25,693 bases of DNA, taken from positions 1 through 25,693 of the forward strand of contig JASFME010000006.1 of NCBI GenBank assembly GCA_050117725.1, written 5' to 3'. Made by a program: the position numbers and the translations under genes. The notes under the pieces were generated by a model. That model searched no databases and was not told the DNA's origin. It was given only the letters and a program-made list of their open reading frames with translations. The stretch's first letter is position 1. Each line of letters opens with the position of its first letter. This DNA is from JASFJH01 sp050117725. GTDB taxonomy: Bacteria; Pseudomonadota; Gammaproteobacteria; AKS1. This document shows, in pieces, positions 1 through 7,659 of this stretch.

Positions 1-932
1 ACACCTACCGCAAGAAACTTGCGTTAACGCATGTGTGCGGCAATCCCGGTGATGACCGTTATATCCAGTATGAAACCGCCCAGAGAGATGAAACAGAAGT
101 CCCGGATGTATCGTTTGTCGGCCACCTGAATTTCATCCATCCACACCGTATCCAGGTGCTGGGCAAGGGCGAGATGGAATACCTCGACAGCCTCGACTAC
201 CGCGAACGCAACTCGGCGCTGAACAATCTTTTTGCAGGCAACCCTTTGTGCATAGTGTTCACCGGCAATATCGAAACGCCTGACGATTTTATTGCCCTGT
301 CGCAAAACACCGGTATCCCGATATTCAGTTCGCCGCATGGCAGCCAGATGCTGGTGAATAACCTGCAATACTATATTTCCTATTCACTCGCCAATCGCAC
401 CACCCTGCATGGCGTGTTTCTTGAAGTAAGTGGTATCGGTGTCTTGCTGACCGGCGAGAGCAGTGTCGGTAAAAGTGAACTCGCGCTGGAACTGGTTACG
501 CGTGGTCATCGTCTGATCGCCGATGACGCACCTGAATTCGCACGCATTGCGCCAGATATTGTCAGCGGTAGCTGTCCACCGGCGATCAAACATTTTCTCG
601 AAGTGCGTGGTCTCGGCGTCCTGAATATCCAGGCCATGTTCGGGGACAGTGCCATCAAGGAAAGCAAGTATCTCCGCCTGATCGTAAACCTGCAGAAAAT
701 GTCTGATCAACAGCTACAACAGATCGACCGCTTACGTGGTATCCACAAGATCCGCTCCATACTCGGTGTCGAGGTTGAACAGGTTACCTTGCCGGTGGCG
801 CCCGGCCGCAACCTGGCTGTGCTCGTCGAGGTTGCTGTGCGCAATCATATTCTTGCCCTGAAAGGCTATAATGCGGCAGAGGCATTCGTGGCACGCCAGA
901 CGCAATACATTCAGAAAAACAGTAACAAATAA
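1..932 (+). CDS. hprK: HPr kinase/phosphorylase, 5'-truncated by window edge
   Basis: HPrK phosphorylates HPr on a serine using ATP and can reverse the reaction, linking the PTS to cell energy state. The frame is open to the first base (first full codon at 3). Residues before the GTG at 33 align in my memory with the family N-terminus, so the true start is probably about 10 codons upstream of the window and the GTG is not the start. Visible: an N-terminal domain with the VGHLNFIHP segment, a P-loop GESSVGKS at 453-476, the acidic RGHRLIADDAPEF segment, and the family signature LEVRGLGVLNI. The C-terminus VAPGRNLAVLVEVAVRN is typical. The IIA gene starts 16 bases downstream, so they are likely co-transcribed. 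rapZ, frequent at this spot in proteobacteria, is missing. Identification is firm; only the start is unseen. Confidence 0.95.
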   Translation, partial: TYRKKLALTHVCGNPGDDRYIQYETAQRDETEVPDVSFVGHLNFIHPHRIQVLGKGEMEYLDSLDYRERNSALNNLFAGNPLCIVFTGNIETPDDFIALSQNTGIPIFSSPHGSQMLVNNLQYYISYSLANRTTLHGVFLEVSGIGVLLTGESSVGKSELALELVTRGHRLIADDAPEFARIAPDIVSGSCPPAIKHFLEVRGLGVLNIQAMFGDSAIKESKYLRLIVNLQKMSDQQLQQIDRLRGIHKIRSILGVEVEQVTLPVAPGRNLAVLVEVAVRNHILALKGYNAAEAFVARQTQYIQKNSNK

Positions 933-948
933 TAAACGGGACACAGGT

Positions 949-1350
949 ATGTCTGTCAGTCTGCTCATCATTACCCATAACACTATCGGTCAGTCACTGG
1001 CCGATGTTGCGACGAACATGCTCGGCAGTTGTCCCATGCCTGTCGATGTGCTGAAAGTTAACAGTAGCGACGACCCGGAAATGCTTGTCAGTCAGGCGCG
1101 CGCAATGCTCGCAAACCACACCGGCGGCACACTCATCCTGACCGACATGTACGGCTCGACCCCGAGCAACATCGCCTGCAAACTTGCCCGGCAACAAGAC
1201 GTGCGTATTGTCGGCGGCATTAACCTGCCAATGCTCGTGCGGGTACTGAACTATCCCCGGCTTGGCCTCGACGAGCTCGTTCAGAAGGCTGTCAGTGGCG
1301 GGCGTGACGGGGTGGTAACCTGCCAGAGCTCGGGGGCAGGACATGACTGA
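949..1350 (+). CDS. PTS mannose-family EIIA component
   Basis: A 133-residue phosphocarrier of the EIIA-Man fold. ATG 949 was chosen over an in-frame upstream start inside hprK because it gives the usual family length and puts the phosphorylatable histidine at position 10 (LLIITHNTIG), as in E. coli ManX. A second family hallmark, TDMYGSTPSNIA, lies near residue 70. No EIIB, EIIC or EIID partner is encoded nearby, so it is probably a regulatory end-acceptor of the EI-HPr relay rather than part of a sugar transporter; that is inference. Its last 8 bases overlap ptsH, indicating translational coupling. What it regulates cannot be read from the sequence. Confidence 0.9.
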   Translation: MSVSLLIITHNTIGQSLADVATNMLGSCPMPVDVLKVNSSDDPEMLVSQARAMLANHTGGTLILTDMYGSTPSNIACKLARQQDVRIVGGINLPMLVRVLNYPRLGLDELVQKAVSGGRDGVVTCQSSGAGHD

Positions 1351-1612
1351 ATCGACCCTGACGATAAGTAACAAACTTGGCCTGCACGCGCGAGCAGCGG
1401 CAAGGTTTGTCCAGCTGGCTACAAGTTTTAGCAGCGATATCAAACTGCAGCACGAACACCGCAAGGTCAATGGCAAAAGTATCATGGGAGTTATGATGCT
1501 GGCAGCTTCCAAAGGCACGACCCTCACGCTACACGCAGAGGGAGATGATGCCGAGCAGGCGATTGCCGCGTTGAGTGAACTCGTCAATAACAAATTCGGC
1601 GAGGATGAATAA
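1343..1612 (+). CDS. ptsH: Phosphocarrier protein HPr
   Basis: HPr (89 residues) accepts phosphate from enzyme I on His15 and passes it to EIIA proteins. The active site KLGLHARAA puts His at residue 15. The regulatory serine is at residue 46 within VNGKSIMGV, the site HPr kinase uses; with hprK a few hundred bases upstream, both phosphorylation routes are encoded together. ATG 1343 lies inside the end of the IIA gene, with a purine-rich GGGGGCAGGA stretch just before it. The TAA stop shares one base with the ptsI ATG (TAATG), so production of HPr and enzyme I is probably coupled. Confidence 0.96.
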   Translation: MTESTLTISNKLGLHARAAARFVQLATSFSSDIKLQHEHRKVNGKSIMGVMMLAASKGTTLTLHAEGDDAEQAIAALSELVNNKFGEDE

Positions 1613-3357
1613 TGAGCATCTTCCTTAGCGGTGTTGGTGCATCAAGGGGCATTGTTATCGGCAAGGCCCATGTTGTTCTGCGTGACCAGCTTGATATTCC
1701 CGAGTATCTCATCCCCAGGCAATATCTCGATGATGAGGTGGATCGCCTGTTAAATGCCATCAAATCGGCACGTGCGCAACTCAAGGCGGTGCGTAAACAT
1801 ATCCCGACTGATGCCCCGGCCGATGTTACTTCGTTTATCGACACTCACCTGCTCATGCTCGAAGATTCGATGTTGTCGGATGAACCGGTTAATCTGATCA
1901 AAAAACAGCAGTACAACGCCGAATGGGCGCTCAAGGTACAGCGTGATGCTATCGTGCGCGTCTTCGAAGAAATGGACGACCCCTACCTGCGTACGCGCAA
2001 AGATGATGTCGACCATGTCGTCAACCGAATTCAGCACCTGCTGCTGGACGAGTCCGAACAAAGTCAGCTGGAACTGGGCAGCCGGCTCGAAGGCTATATC
2101 CTGATCGCCGATGACCTGACTCCGGCCGATGCAGTACTCATGCAACACTATGGTATCGCCGGTTTTATCACCGAGTATGGTGGTCCCACCTCCCATACCG
2201 CGATCCTGGCCCGCAGTCTCGGCATCCCGGCCATTGTCGGCCTGCGCCATGCGCAACGCTATATCCAGAACGATGAACCGATTGCAATGGATGGCGATGC
2301 CGGCACCGTTATTGCAGACATCGACGAACTTGTGGAACATCAATATCGTCGCCTGCAACGCGAAGAAAAGAAGCGCCAGACTGAACTGCGCAAACTCAAG
2401 GGGAAGCCGGCAATCACCCTGGACGGTACCGCGATCAGTCTGCAAGCCAATATCGAGTTACCGGAAGACATTGCCACAGTGCGTCGCGTCGGTGCCGATG
2501 GCATCGGCCTGTATCGTACCGAATTCCTGTTCATGAACCGCGACGATACACCTGATGAAACAGAGCAGTATCGTGCCTACGTCAAGGTTGTGAATGCCCT
2601 GAAAGGTGCGCCGGTCACCATACGTACCCTCGATCTTGGCGCTGACAAACAGGTCGATACCGGGCCAGCCAGCAAACCGGCCAGTTACAATCCGGCACTT
2701 GGCTTGCGCGCAGTTCGCCTGTGCCTGCGTGATCCCGAGTTGTTCATGCCACAACTGCGCGCGATGTTGCGGGCATCGGCAAAGGGCCCGGTGCGGATCA
2801 TGATCCCCATGCTGTCCAACCTGACCGAGTTGAACCAGGTGATGGTACTGATTGAAGAAGCCAAGCGTCAACTCACTGCCGAGGGCAAGAAGTTCGACCC
2901 GGATATCCCGATTGGCGGCATGATCGAGGTACCCGCTGCGGCCCTGCTCGCCGGCCAGTTTGCCCGCCAGCTCGATTTCCTGTCGATCGGCACCAATGAC
3001 CTGATCCAGTACACTCTTGCGATTGACCGCATCGATGACGAGGTCAGTTACCTGTATGACCCGCTCCATCCCGCCGTACTGCAGCTTATCCACACCACGA
3101 TACGGGCCGGGAAAAAGGCCGGCATCCCGGTCTCCATGTGCGGTGAAATGGCCGGCGATCCACGTCTGACCCGGCTGTTGCTCGGGCTTGGTCTGCGCGA
3201 GTTCAGTATGCACCCCTCTGCGCTGTTCGAGATCAAGCACCGGATCAATACCAGCATACTTGATGTGCTTGAAAAACATGCGCGCAAGGCGCTGCGGGGT
3301 GGCCGACAAAGTGAAATTGAAAAAATCATAGATAAGCTCAACCAGCTGTCTTTCTGA
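1612..3357 (+). CDS. ptsI: PTS enzyme I (PEP-protein phosphotransferase)
   Basis: Enzyme I takes phosphate from phosphoenolpyruvate and transfers it to HPr His15 in the cytoplasm. The protein has 581 residues, normal for the family. The N-terminal half carries the phosphohistidine motif GGPTSHTAILARSLGIP with His195 (E. coli His189). The C-terminal PEP-binding barrel shows GLYRTEFLF, SIGTNDLIQYTLAIDR and the catalytic cysteine in VSMCGEMAGD. There is no GAF domain at the N-terminus, so this is the standard EI and not the EI-Ntr (PtsP) type. The ATG overlaps the ptsH stop by one base; GAGG about 9 bases upstream, inside ptsH, serves as ribosome binding site. It is the last gene of the tightly packed PTS cluster. 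Confidence 0.97.
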   Translation: MSIFLSGVGASRGIVIGKAHVVLRDQLDIPEYLIPRQYLDDEVDRLLNAIKSARAQLKAVRKHIPTDAPADVTSFIDTHLLMLEDSMLSDEPVNLIKKQQYNAEWALKVQRDAIVRVFEEMDDPYLRTRKDDVDHVVNRIQHLLLDESEQSQLELGSRLEGYILIADDLTPADAVLMQHYGIAGFITEYGGPTSHTAILARSLGIPAIVGLRHAQRYIQNDEPIAMDGDAGTVIADIDELVEHQYRRLQREEKKRQTELRKLKGKPAITLDGTAISLQANIELPEDIATVRRVGADGIGLYRTEFLFMNRDDTPDETEQYRAYVKVVNALKGAPVTIRTLDLGADKQVDTGPASKPASYNPALGLRAVRLCLRDPELFMPQLRAMLRASAKGPVRIMIPMLSNLTELNQVMVLIEEAKRQLTAEGKKFDPDIPIGGMIEVPAAALLAGQFARQLDFLSIGTNDLIQYTLAIDRIDDEVSYLYDPLHPAVLQLIHTTIRAGKKAGIPVSMCGEMAGDPRLTRLLLGLGLREFSMHPSALFEIKHRINTSILDVLEKHARKALRGGRQSEIEKIIDKLNQLSF

Positions 3358-3470
3358 AGCGTCCTGGTAATACTTCTGCAATGTGAGCGGGTTGGCGTGC
3401 AAGCCCGTGCGGGGACAGGTAGAATAGTTTTAACATCAATAACAGCCGCCTGCAGTACGGGAACCGAAGC

Positions 3471-4835
3471 ATGTCCGAAAACGATATCGAAAAATCGGAA
3501 CAACAGGATCTGCTGGAACGGTTCACCGAAGCCTTCGAAACCCGGGACCTGGATCGTGCCATGGTCATGCTCACCGGCATGTACCCGGCGGAAATTGCCC
3601 ACCTGCTTGAGTCCCTGCCACCGGAAAGACGCGATTTCATCTGGCGGCTTGTCGATCCCGAGGTACATGGTGATGTACTGCTCGAGGTCAATGATGATAT
3701 CCGTGGCCAGTTAATCCAGGAAATGGCACCCGCGGAACTGATCGCGGTATCCGAGACCCTTGAAGACATCGATGACCTGGCCGACTTCGTTCAGGACCTG
3801 GAAGATCATGATATCCAGATGGTCCTGCAATCGATGGACGAGCAGGACCGGCAACGCCTTGAAGCGGTACTGTCATACCCGGAGGACACCGCCGGCGGTA
3901 TCATGAATACCGACACGCTCACGGTGCGCCCGGAACATACCGTCGACGTGGTACTGCGTTACCTGCGCAAAAAGGGTGAATTGCCGCCAATGACCGACAG
4001 CCTGATTGTTGTCGATCGCAACAACCGTTATCTCGGTATCGTACCACTTACGCTGTTACTGACCCGCGAGCCACAACTAAGTATTGGCGATCTGCTCGAC
4101 AATGCTTTCGAGGGGATTCCGGCCGAGATGAAAGACAGTGATGTGGCCACCCTGTTCGCCCACCGCGACTTCGTCTCTGCACCTGTTGTCGATAATCACG
4201 GTACCCTGCTCGGTCGGATCACGGTGGATGACGTGGTCGACGTCATCCGCGAGGACGCCGATCACTCTCTCATGCGCATGGCAGGTTTGAATGAAGAGGA
4301 TGACATGTTCGCACCAGTCATCCGCTCGTCCCGACGTCGTGCCTTCTGGCTCGGCATCAACCTTCTCACTGCGCTGGCGGCATCGTGGGTGATCGGGCTG
4401 TTCGACACAACGATCCAGAAACTCGTTGCTCTGGCCGTGCTCATGCCGGTGGTCGCGAGCATGGGCGGGATTGCCGGCAGCCAGACCCTGACCCTCGTCA
4501 TCCGTGGCATGGCACTCGGGCAAATCACGGGCGCGAATGCCCGGCGCCTGTTACGCAAGGAACTCGCCGTCGGTATCCTCAACGGTCTGGTCTGGGCACT
4601 GATCGTCGCCGCGGTGGCAATCGGCTGGTTTGGCGACGTACAACTGGGCGTAATTATCGGTGCTGCCATCATCATCAACCTGATCACTGCCGCGATTGCC
4701 GGAGCGCTGATCCCGATCATGTTGCGTAAACTCGGCGCGGACCCGGCGCTCGGTGGGGGCGTGGTGCTGACGACGCTGACCGATATGATCGGTTTCTTTG
4801 CCTTTCTCGGCCTGGCGACCCTGTTCCTTGTCTAG
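3471..4835 (+). CDS. mgtE: Magnesium channel MgtE
   Basis: MgtE is a homodimeric, Mg2+-gated Mg2+ channel of the inner membrane. The 454 residues show the family architecture: an acidic helical N domain (about 10-140) with the canonical SYPEDTAGGIM at its end, a pair of CBS domains (about 141-262) that sense cytosolic Mg2+, and a C-terminal membrane domain of about five helices (about 290-454). Conserved membrane motifs are GSQTLTLVIRGMALG and TTLTDMIGFF; the Asp of the latter (residue 438) corresponds to the pore-entrance Asp in Thermus MgtE. It lies 113 bases after ptsI, a linkage I know from other proteobacteria. The gap holds a TAGAAT that could be a -10 box but no convincing -35, so it may be read from the PTS transcript or its own promoter. 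Confidence 0.96.
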   Translation: MSENDIEKSEQQDLLERFTEAFETRDLDRAMVMLTGMYPAEIAHLLESLPPERRDFIWRLVDPEVHGDVLLEVNDDIRGQLIQEMAPAELIAVSETLEDIDDLADFVQDLEDHDIQMVLQSMDEQDRQRLEAVLSYPEDTAGGIMNTDTLTVRPEHTVDVVLRYLRKKGELPPMTDSLIVVDRNNRYLGIVPLTLLLTREPQLSIGDLLDNAFEGIPAEMKDSDVATLFAHRDFVSAPVVDNHGTLLGRITVDDVVDVIREDADHSLMRMAGLNEEDDMFAPVIRSSRRRAFWLGINLLTALAASWVIGLFDTTIQKLVALAVLMPVVASMGGIAGSQTLTLVIRGMALGQITGANARRLLRKELAVGILNGLVWALIVAAVAIGWFGDVQLGVIIGAAIIINLITAAIAGALIPIMLRKLGADPALGGGVVLTTLTDMIGFFAFLGLATLFLV

Positions 4836-4845
4836 AAAAACTGTT

Positions 4846-4873
4846 CTGGCGACTGATGACTGACGACTGCCAG
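4846..4873. repeat. Small stem-loop between convergent mgtE and pmbA
   Basis: The 39 bases between the convergent stop codons hold a 5-bp stem CTGGC/GCCAG whose loop is a heptamer repeated about 2.7 times (GACTGAT GACTGAC GACTG, 4851-4869). No T-run follows on either strand, so a rho-independent terminator is not supported; it may still be the only termination signal available for this convergent pair. Confidence 0.3.
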
Positions 4874-4874
4874 C

Positions 4875-6242
4875 TTATTCACCGGCAATCGTCATTTCGC
4901 TGATCAGGATGGAACCGGTACGCGTGCTGCGCCGTGTATCGATATCCTTGCCAATACTGACGATGTTTCTGAACATGTCGGCAAGATTGCCGGCCACGGT
5001 GATCTCCGCAACCGGATAGGCCAGTTCACCATTTTCCACCCAGAAGCCGGCCGCCCCACGCGAATAGTGGCCTGTAACCATGTTCACGGATGAGCCCATG
5101 AGTTCGGTCACAAGCAGCCCCGTGCCCATCTCGGCGAGCAGGCCCGGCAAATCCTTGTCACCGGTGCCAACAGTCAGGTTATGCGTACCACCGGCATTCG
5201 CCGTGGTCTGCATGCCGAGGCGGCAGGCAGCATACTGGTCCAGGACATAGCCCTGCAACACACCATCCCTGACGATGTCACGCGCCTGTGTGGCCACCCC
5301 TTCATGATCAAACGCGTCACTGCCGAGCGCGCGCTTTAACAGCGGTTGCTCGTGGATGCGTAACCAGTCCGGGAAGATCTGCTCGCCAAGCTTGTCGAGC
5401 AGGAAAGATGATTTGCGGTACAGGTTTGCACCGCGCACGGCACCGACAAAGTGCCCGAGCAGGCTGACTGCCACGTCGGCACTGTAGATAACCGGGACCT
5501 TGCGTGTCGACAACTGCCGTGCCCCGAGGCGCGACACGGTACGCTGCGCAGCCTGCCGGCCGATGTCAGCCATGGCCATGAGCTTGCCCGGTTCACGATT
5601 CACGTCGTACCAGTAATCGCGCTCCATGGCGCCGTCCTGCTCGGCAATCACGGCACATGAGGCACTGTGATAGGTCGAGGTCTTGCCGCCGACGAAGCCA
5701 TGTGTGTTGGCGTACACGCGGCACGATTCATGGCTCGAGACCGAGCCGCCCTCGGAATTGTTGATGCGCGCGTCATAATCAAGCGCCGCGGCCTCGCACT
5801 CGCGTGCCAGCGTGACAGCCTGTTCGGCGCCAAGCGACCAGGGGTGGCACAGTTCCAGGTCGGGAAACACGCTCGCCATACGCTCCGCCGGCGCCAGCCC
5901 GGCACACGGGTCTTCGGCCGTATAGCGGGCCAGGTCGCAGGCCGCCTGCACGGTGCGCTGCAAGGCAGCCGGGGTAAAATCGGTGCTGCTGGCTGACCCC
6001 TTGCGGCCACTCATGTACACCGTGATACCCAGCCCCTTGTCGCGGTTGAACTCGATGGTCTCGACTTCACCCATGCGCACGGTCACGCTCAGACCCGACT
6101 CGGCACTGACTGCGGCCTCGGCAGCATCCGCCCCCTGCGCACGCGCCATTTCGAGTACCTCGCCGACGAGTTTCTCCAGCGCTTGCTGATCAGGGAGGCT
6201 TGTTTCACTTGCCCCTGTTTGCATTTCGTTTCTTGCCGACAT
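4875..6242 (-). CDS. pmbA: PmbA/TldE, subunit of the TldD/TldE metalloprotease
   Basis: TldE pairs with TldD to form a heterodimeric zinc protease; in E. coli the pair trims microcin B17 leader peptide and degrades unfolded CcdA. The 455-residue product matches the family from end to end, with GEVETIEFNRDKGLGITVY near the N-terminus, KGSASSTDFTP, and the C-terminal MGTGLLVTELMG and YSRGAAGFWVENGELAYPV. It lacks the HExxxH motif, as expected for the non-catalytic subunit; tldD lies about 1.4 kb away. ATG 6242 is used; an in-frame ATG six codons later is an alternative, and the first residues are poorly conserved. It is divergent from darP with 48 bases between, which must hold both promoters. 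Confidence 0.95.
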   Translation of the reverse strand: MSARNEMQTGASETSLPDQQALEKLVGEVLEMARAQGADAAEAAVSAESGLSVTVRMGEVETIEFNRDKGLGITVYMSGRKGSASSTDFTPAALQRTVQAACDLARYTAEDPCAGLAPAERMASVFPDLELCHPWSLGAEQAVTLARECEAAALDYDARINNSEGGSVSSHESCRVYANTHGFVGGKTSTYHSASCAVIAEQDGAMERDYWYDVNREPGKLMAMADIGRQAAQRTVSRLGARQLSTRKVPVIYSADVAVSLLGHFVGAVRGANLYRKSSFLLDKLGEQIFPDWLRIHEQPLLKRALGSDAFDHEGVATQARDIVRDGVLQGYVLDQYAACRLGMQTTANAGGTHNLTVGTGDKDLPGLLAEMGTGLLVTELMGSSVNMVTGHYSRGAAGFWVENGELAYPVAEITVAGNLADMFRNIVSIGKDIDTRRSTRTGSILISEMTIAGE

Positions 6243-6290
6243 TCGTCCTCAACCCTGTTAAGCTTCAGTTCGTTTTACAGATACACCGCC

Positions 6291-6824
6291 ATGCACGATA
6301 ACGACGAGTCCCAATCCGGTATTGACGCCGATGATCACATTGATGATCGGCCCAGTAAATCGCAACGCAAACGCGACATGCTTGCCTTGACTGCACTCGG
6401 CGAGCAACTCGTTGACCTGCCCGCCAGCACCCTCGCCAGGTTGCCGCTCGATGATCGGCTGCAGCAGGCCATCCGCGAATGCCAGACGATCAACGCGCGC
6501 GGTGGCCGCAAGCGCCAGCTCAAGTTCATCGGCAAACTCATGCGCGATACAGATGCAGATGCGATCCGTGCTGCACTTGAACAACTGGCGGCGCCGCATC
6601 GCAAGTCCGTACGGGCCTTCCACCACGTCGAACAATGGCGGGATCGCCTGCTCGAGGAAGGCGACCCGGCTCTCGGCGAACTGCTTGATGAGCATCCTGA
6701 CGCCAACCGGCAAGTACTGCGCCAGTTATTGCGCAACGCACGCAATCAGAAACTCAGCGAAACCAAACAAAAACAGGCCGCCCGCGAGTTGTTCCGCTAT
6801 TTGCGCGAACTGCTCGGCAGCTAA
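6291..6824 (+). CDS. darP: Ribosome biogenesis factor DarP (YjgA, DUF615)
   Basis: DarP binds late 50S assembly intermediates and promotes maturation of the peptidyl transferase centre (known for E. coli YjgA). The 177-residue product shows an acidic N-terminus (DDHIDDRPSKSQRKRD), then GEQLVDLPASTLARLPLDD, GGRKRQLKFIGKLMRD, and the C-terminal EHPDANRQVLRQLLRNAR and ELFRYLRELL, all in family order. ATG 6291 was preferred to an ATG at 6183 that would run through the start of divergent pmbA and add about 36 residues of unrelated sequence. The TAA stop overlaps the TAG of the opposing gene in the four bases CTAA (6821-6824). pmbA-darP neighbourhood is common in proteobacteria. Confidence 0.93.
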   Translation: MHDNDESQSGIDADDHIDDRPSKSQRKRDMLALTALGEQLVDLPASTLARLPLDDRLQQAIRECQTINARGGRKRQLKFIGKLMRDTDADAIRAALEQLAAPHRKSVRAFHHVEQWRDRLLEEGDPALGELLDEHPDANRQVLRQLLRNARNQKLSETKQKQAARELFRYLRELLGS

Positions 6825-7411
6825 CCGACGATCTCGGCCACCTCGACCCAGATCAGTTCACAGGCACCGTTACCCGTATCGGTGCGCTGCAGGGACGTGT
6901 TCCAGTGCCAGCCATCCTGCCCGCGGATATTCACGAGGTAACCGCGCAAGTGCACCACATGTCCCTCTCGCACATCACCGAGAACCTCATGAACCTCGTC
7001 ACTGGCCGGCACCATGTGCATATTGGCACTGTTCGCCACGATTTCCTGGCGCGGGATCGGGTAATGCTCCACGCGCCAGAAATAAAACCGGCCACTTTGC
7101 GAGATCTCGAACTTCTCGAGTATCTGCTGGTCAGACATGCGTCCCCAGCCCAGCGCCAGGTCAACAGGCGACAGTTCGGCTTCCCTTCCAAAACGGTAAT
7201 TCTCTCTTGAGAGTACCCGCGCCGTAATCTCGAATTCGGCCTGCGGCACAATCAAATATTCATCATGCGTAAAAGCCGCGGCAGCGGTCAATTCACGTTG
7301 TTGCGGTGCATACGGGGCCAGTACGCCATCCGGTTGCTGTACCGCGCGTGTATCGAAATACTGGTAGCTGCCGACGACTATTGTCGCAAGCACTAACCAG
7401 CGCAGTTTCAT
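6821..7411 (-). CDS. Uncharacterised exported or membrane-anchored protein
   Basis: I cannot assign a function. The 196-residue product begins with a short positively charged end and one hydrophobic helix (about residues 5-19, no clear cleavage site or lipobox), so it is probably inner-membrane anchored with the rest in the periplasm. The body has recognisable blocks, including SRENYRFGREAELSPVDLALGWGRM (quoted as two parts: SRENYRFGREAELSP and VDLALGWGRM), FEISQSGRFYFW, SANMHMVPA, LRGYLVNIRG and DTGNGACELIWVEV; I recall similar proteins of unknown role in other Gammaproteobacteria but cannot verify. ATG 7411 was preferred to one eight codons upstream because it overlaps the previous stop as ATGA. 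It is the last gene of the nitrilase-tldD run and ends on darP's stop. Confidence 0.75.
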   Translation of the reverse strand: MKLRWLVLATIVVGSYQYFDTRAVQQPDGVLAPYAPQQRELTAAAAFTHDEYLIVPQAEFEITARVLSRENYRFGREAELSPVDLALGWGRMSDQQILEKFEISQSGRFYFWRVEHYPIPRQEIVANSANMHMVPASDEVHEVLGDVREGHVVHLRGYLVNIRGQDGWHWNTSLQRTDTGNGACELIWVEVAEIVG

Positions 7412-7659
7412 TCTGCTTGTCCTTCCGCCAGGCACATCGCCTCAAGTTGTTCATTGCGATGCACATTGATCAGCGTATACGGGTATTCCGGGTTGCGATT
7501 GGTCTTGACCCGGATCATTTCATCGCTTGCCCACATCCCGCTGATCGGGACAAAACCTGCATAGACCTGCCAGCGTGAACCATCCTCGAGCTCGAGTACG
7601 GCGCCCTGTTCATGAACGGCCGCAAGGCTGTGCGGTGTACTCAGCGCTGCGTACGTCAT
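7408..7659 (-). CDS. Small uncharacterised protein (83 aa)
   Basis: Function unknown. The product is cytoplasmic by appearance, with no signal peptide or membrane helix. It looks like a small beta-rich domain: AVLELEDGSRWQVYAG, a stretch around MWASDEMIRVK, then YPYTLINVHRNEQLEAM. Coding evidence is positional: its ATG overlaps the tldD stop (ATGA at 7656-7659) and its own stop overlaps the next ATG (7408-7411), so it sits translationally coupled between tldD and the anchored protein. The paired arrangement suggests a joint job with that protein, but nothing in the sequence ties either to TldD chemistry. Confidence 0.7.
   Translation of the reverse strand: MTYAALSTPHSLAAVHEQGAVLELEDGSRWQVYAGFVPISGMWASDEMIRVKTNRNPEYPYTLINVHRNEQLEAMCLAEGQAE

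Noticed and set aside
510..545. Proline in the HPrK acidic segment (ADDAPEF instead of ADDAVE)
   Set aside because: The catalytic acidic residues are kept, and I recall the same substitution in other gammaproteobacterial HPrK proteins, so it is not a defect.
2458..3402. Long antisense open frame (314 codons) opposite ptsI
   Set aside because: It mirrors codon structure of a clearly conserved enzyme I gene; the translation shows no recognisable domain and there is no ribosome site or neighbour context.
3392..3425. Possible mgtE promoter (TTGGCG ... TAGAAT)
   Set aside because: The spacer would be 22 bases, too long for a sigma-70 promoter; not reported as a feature.
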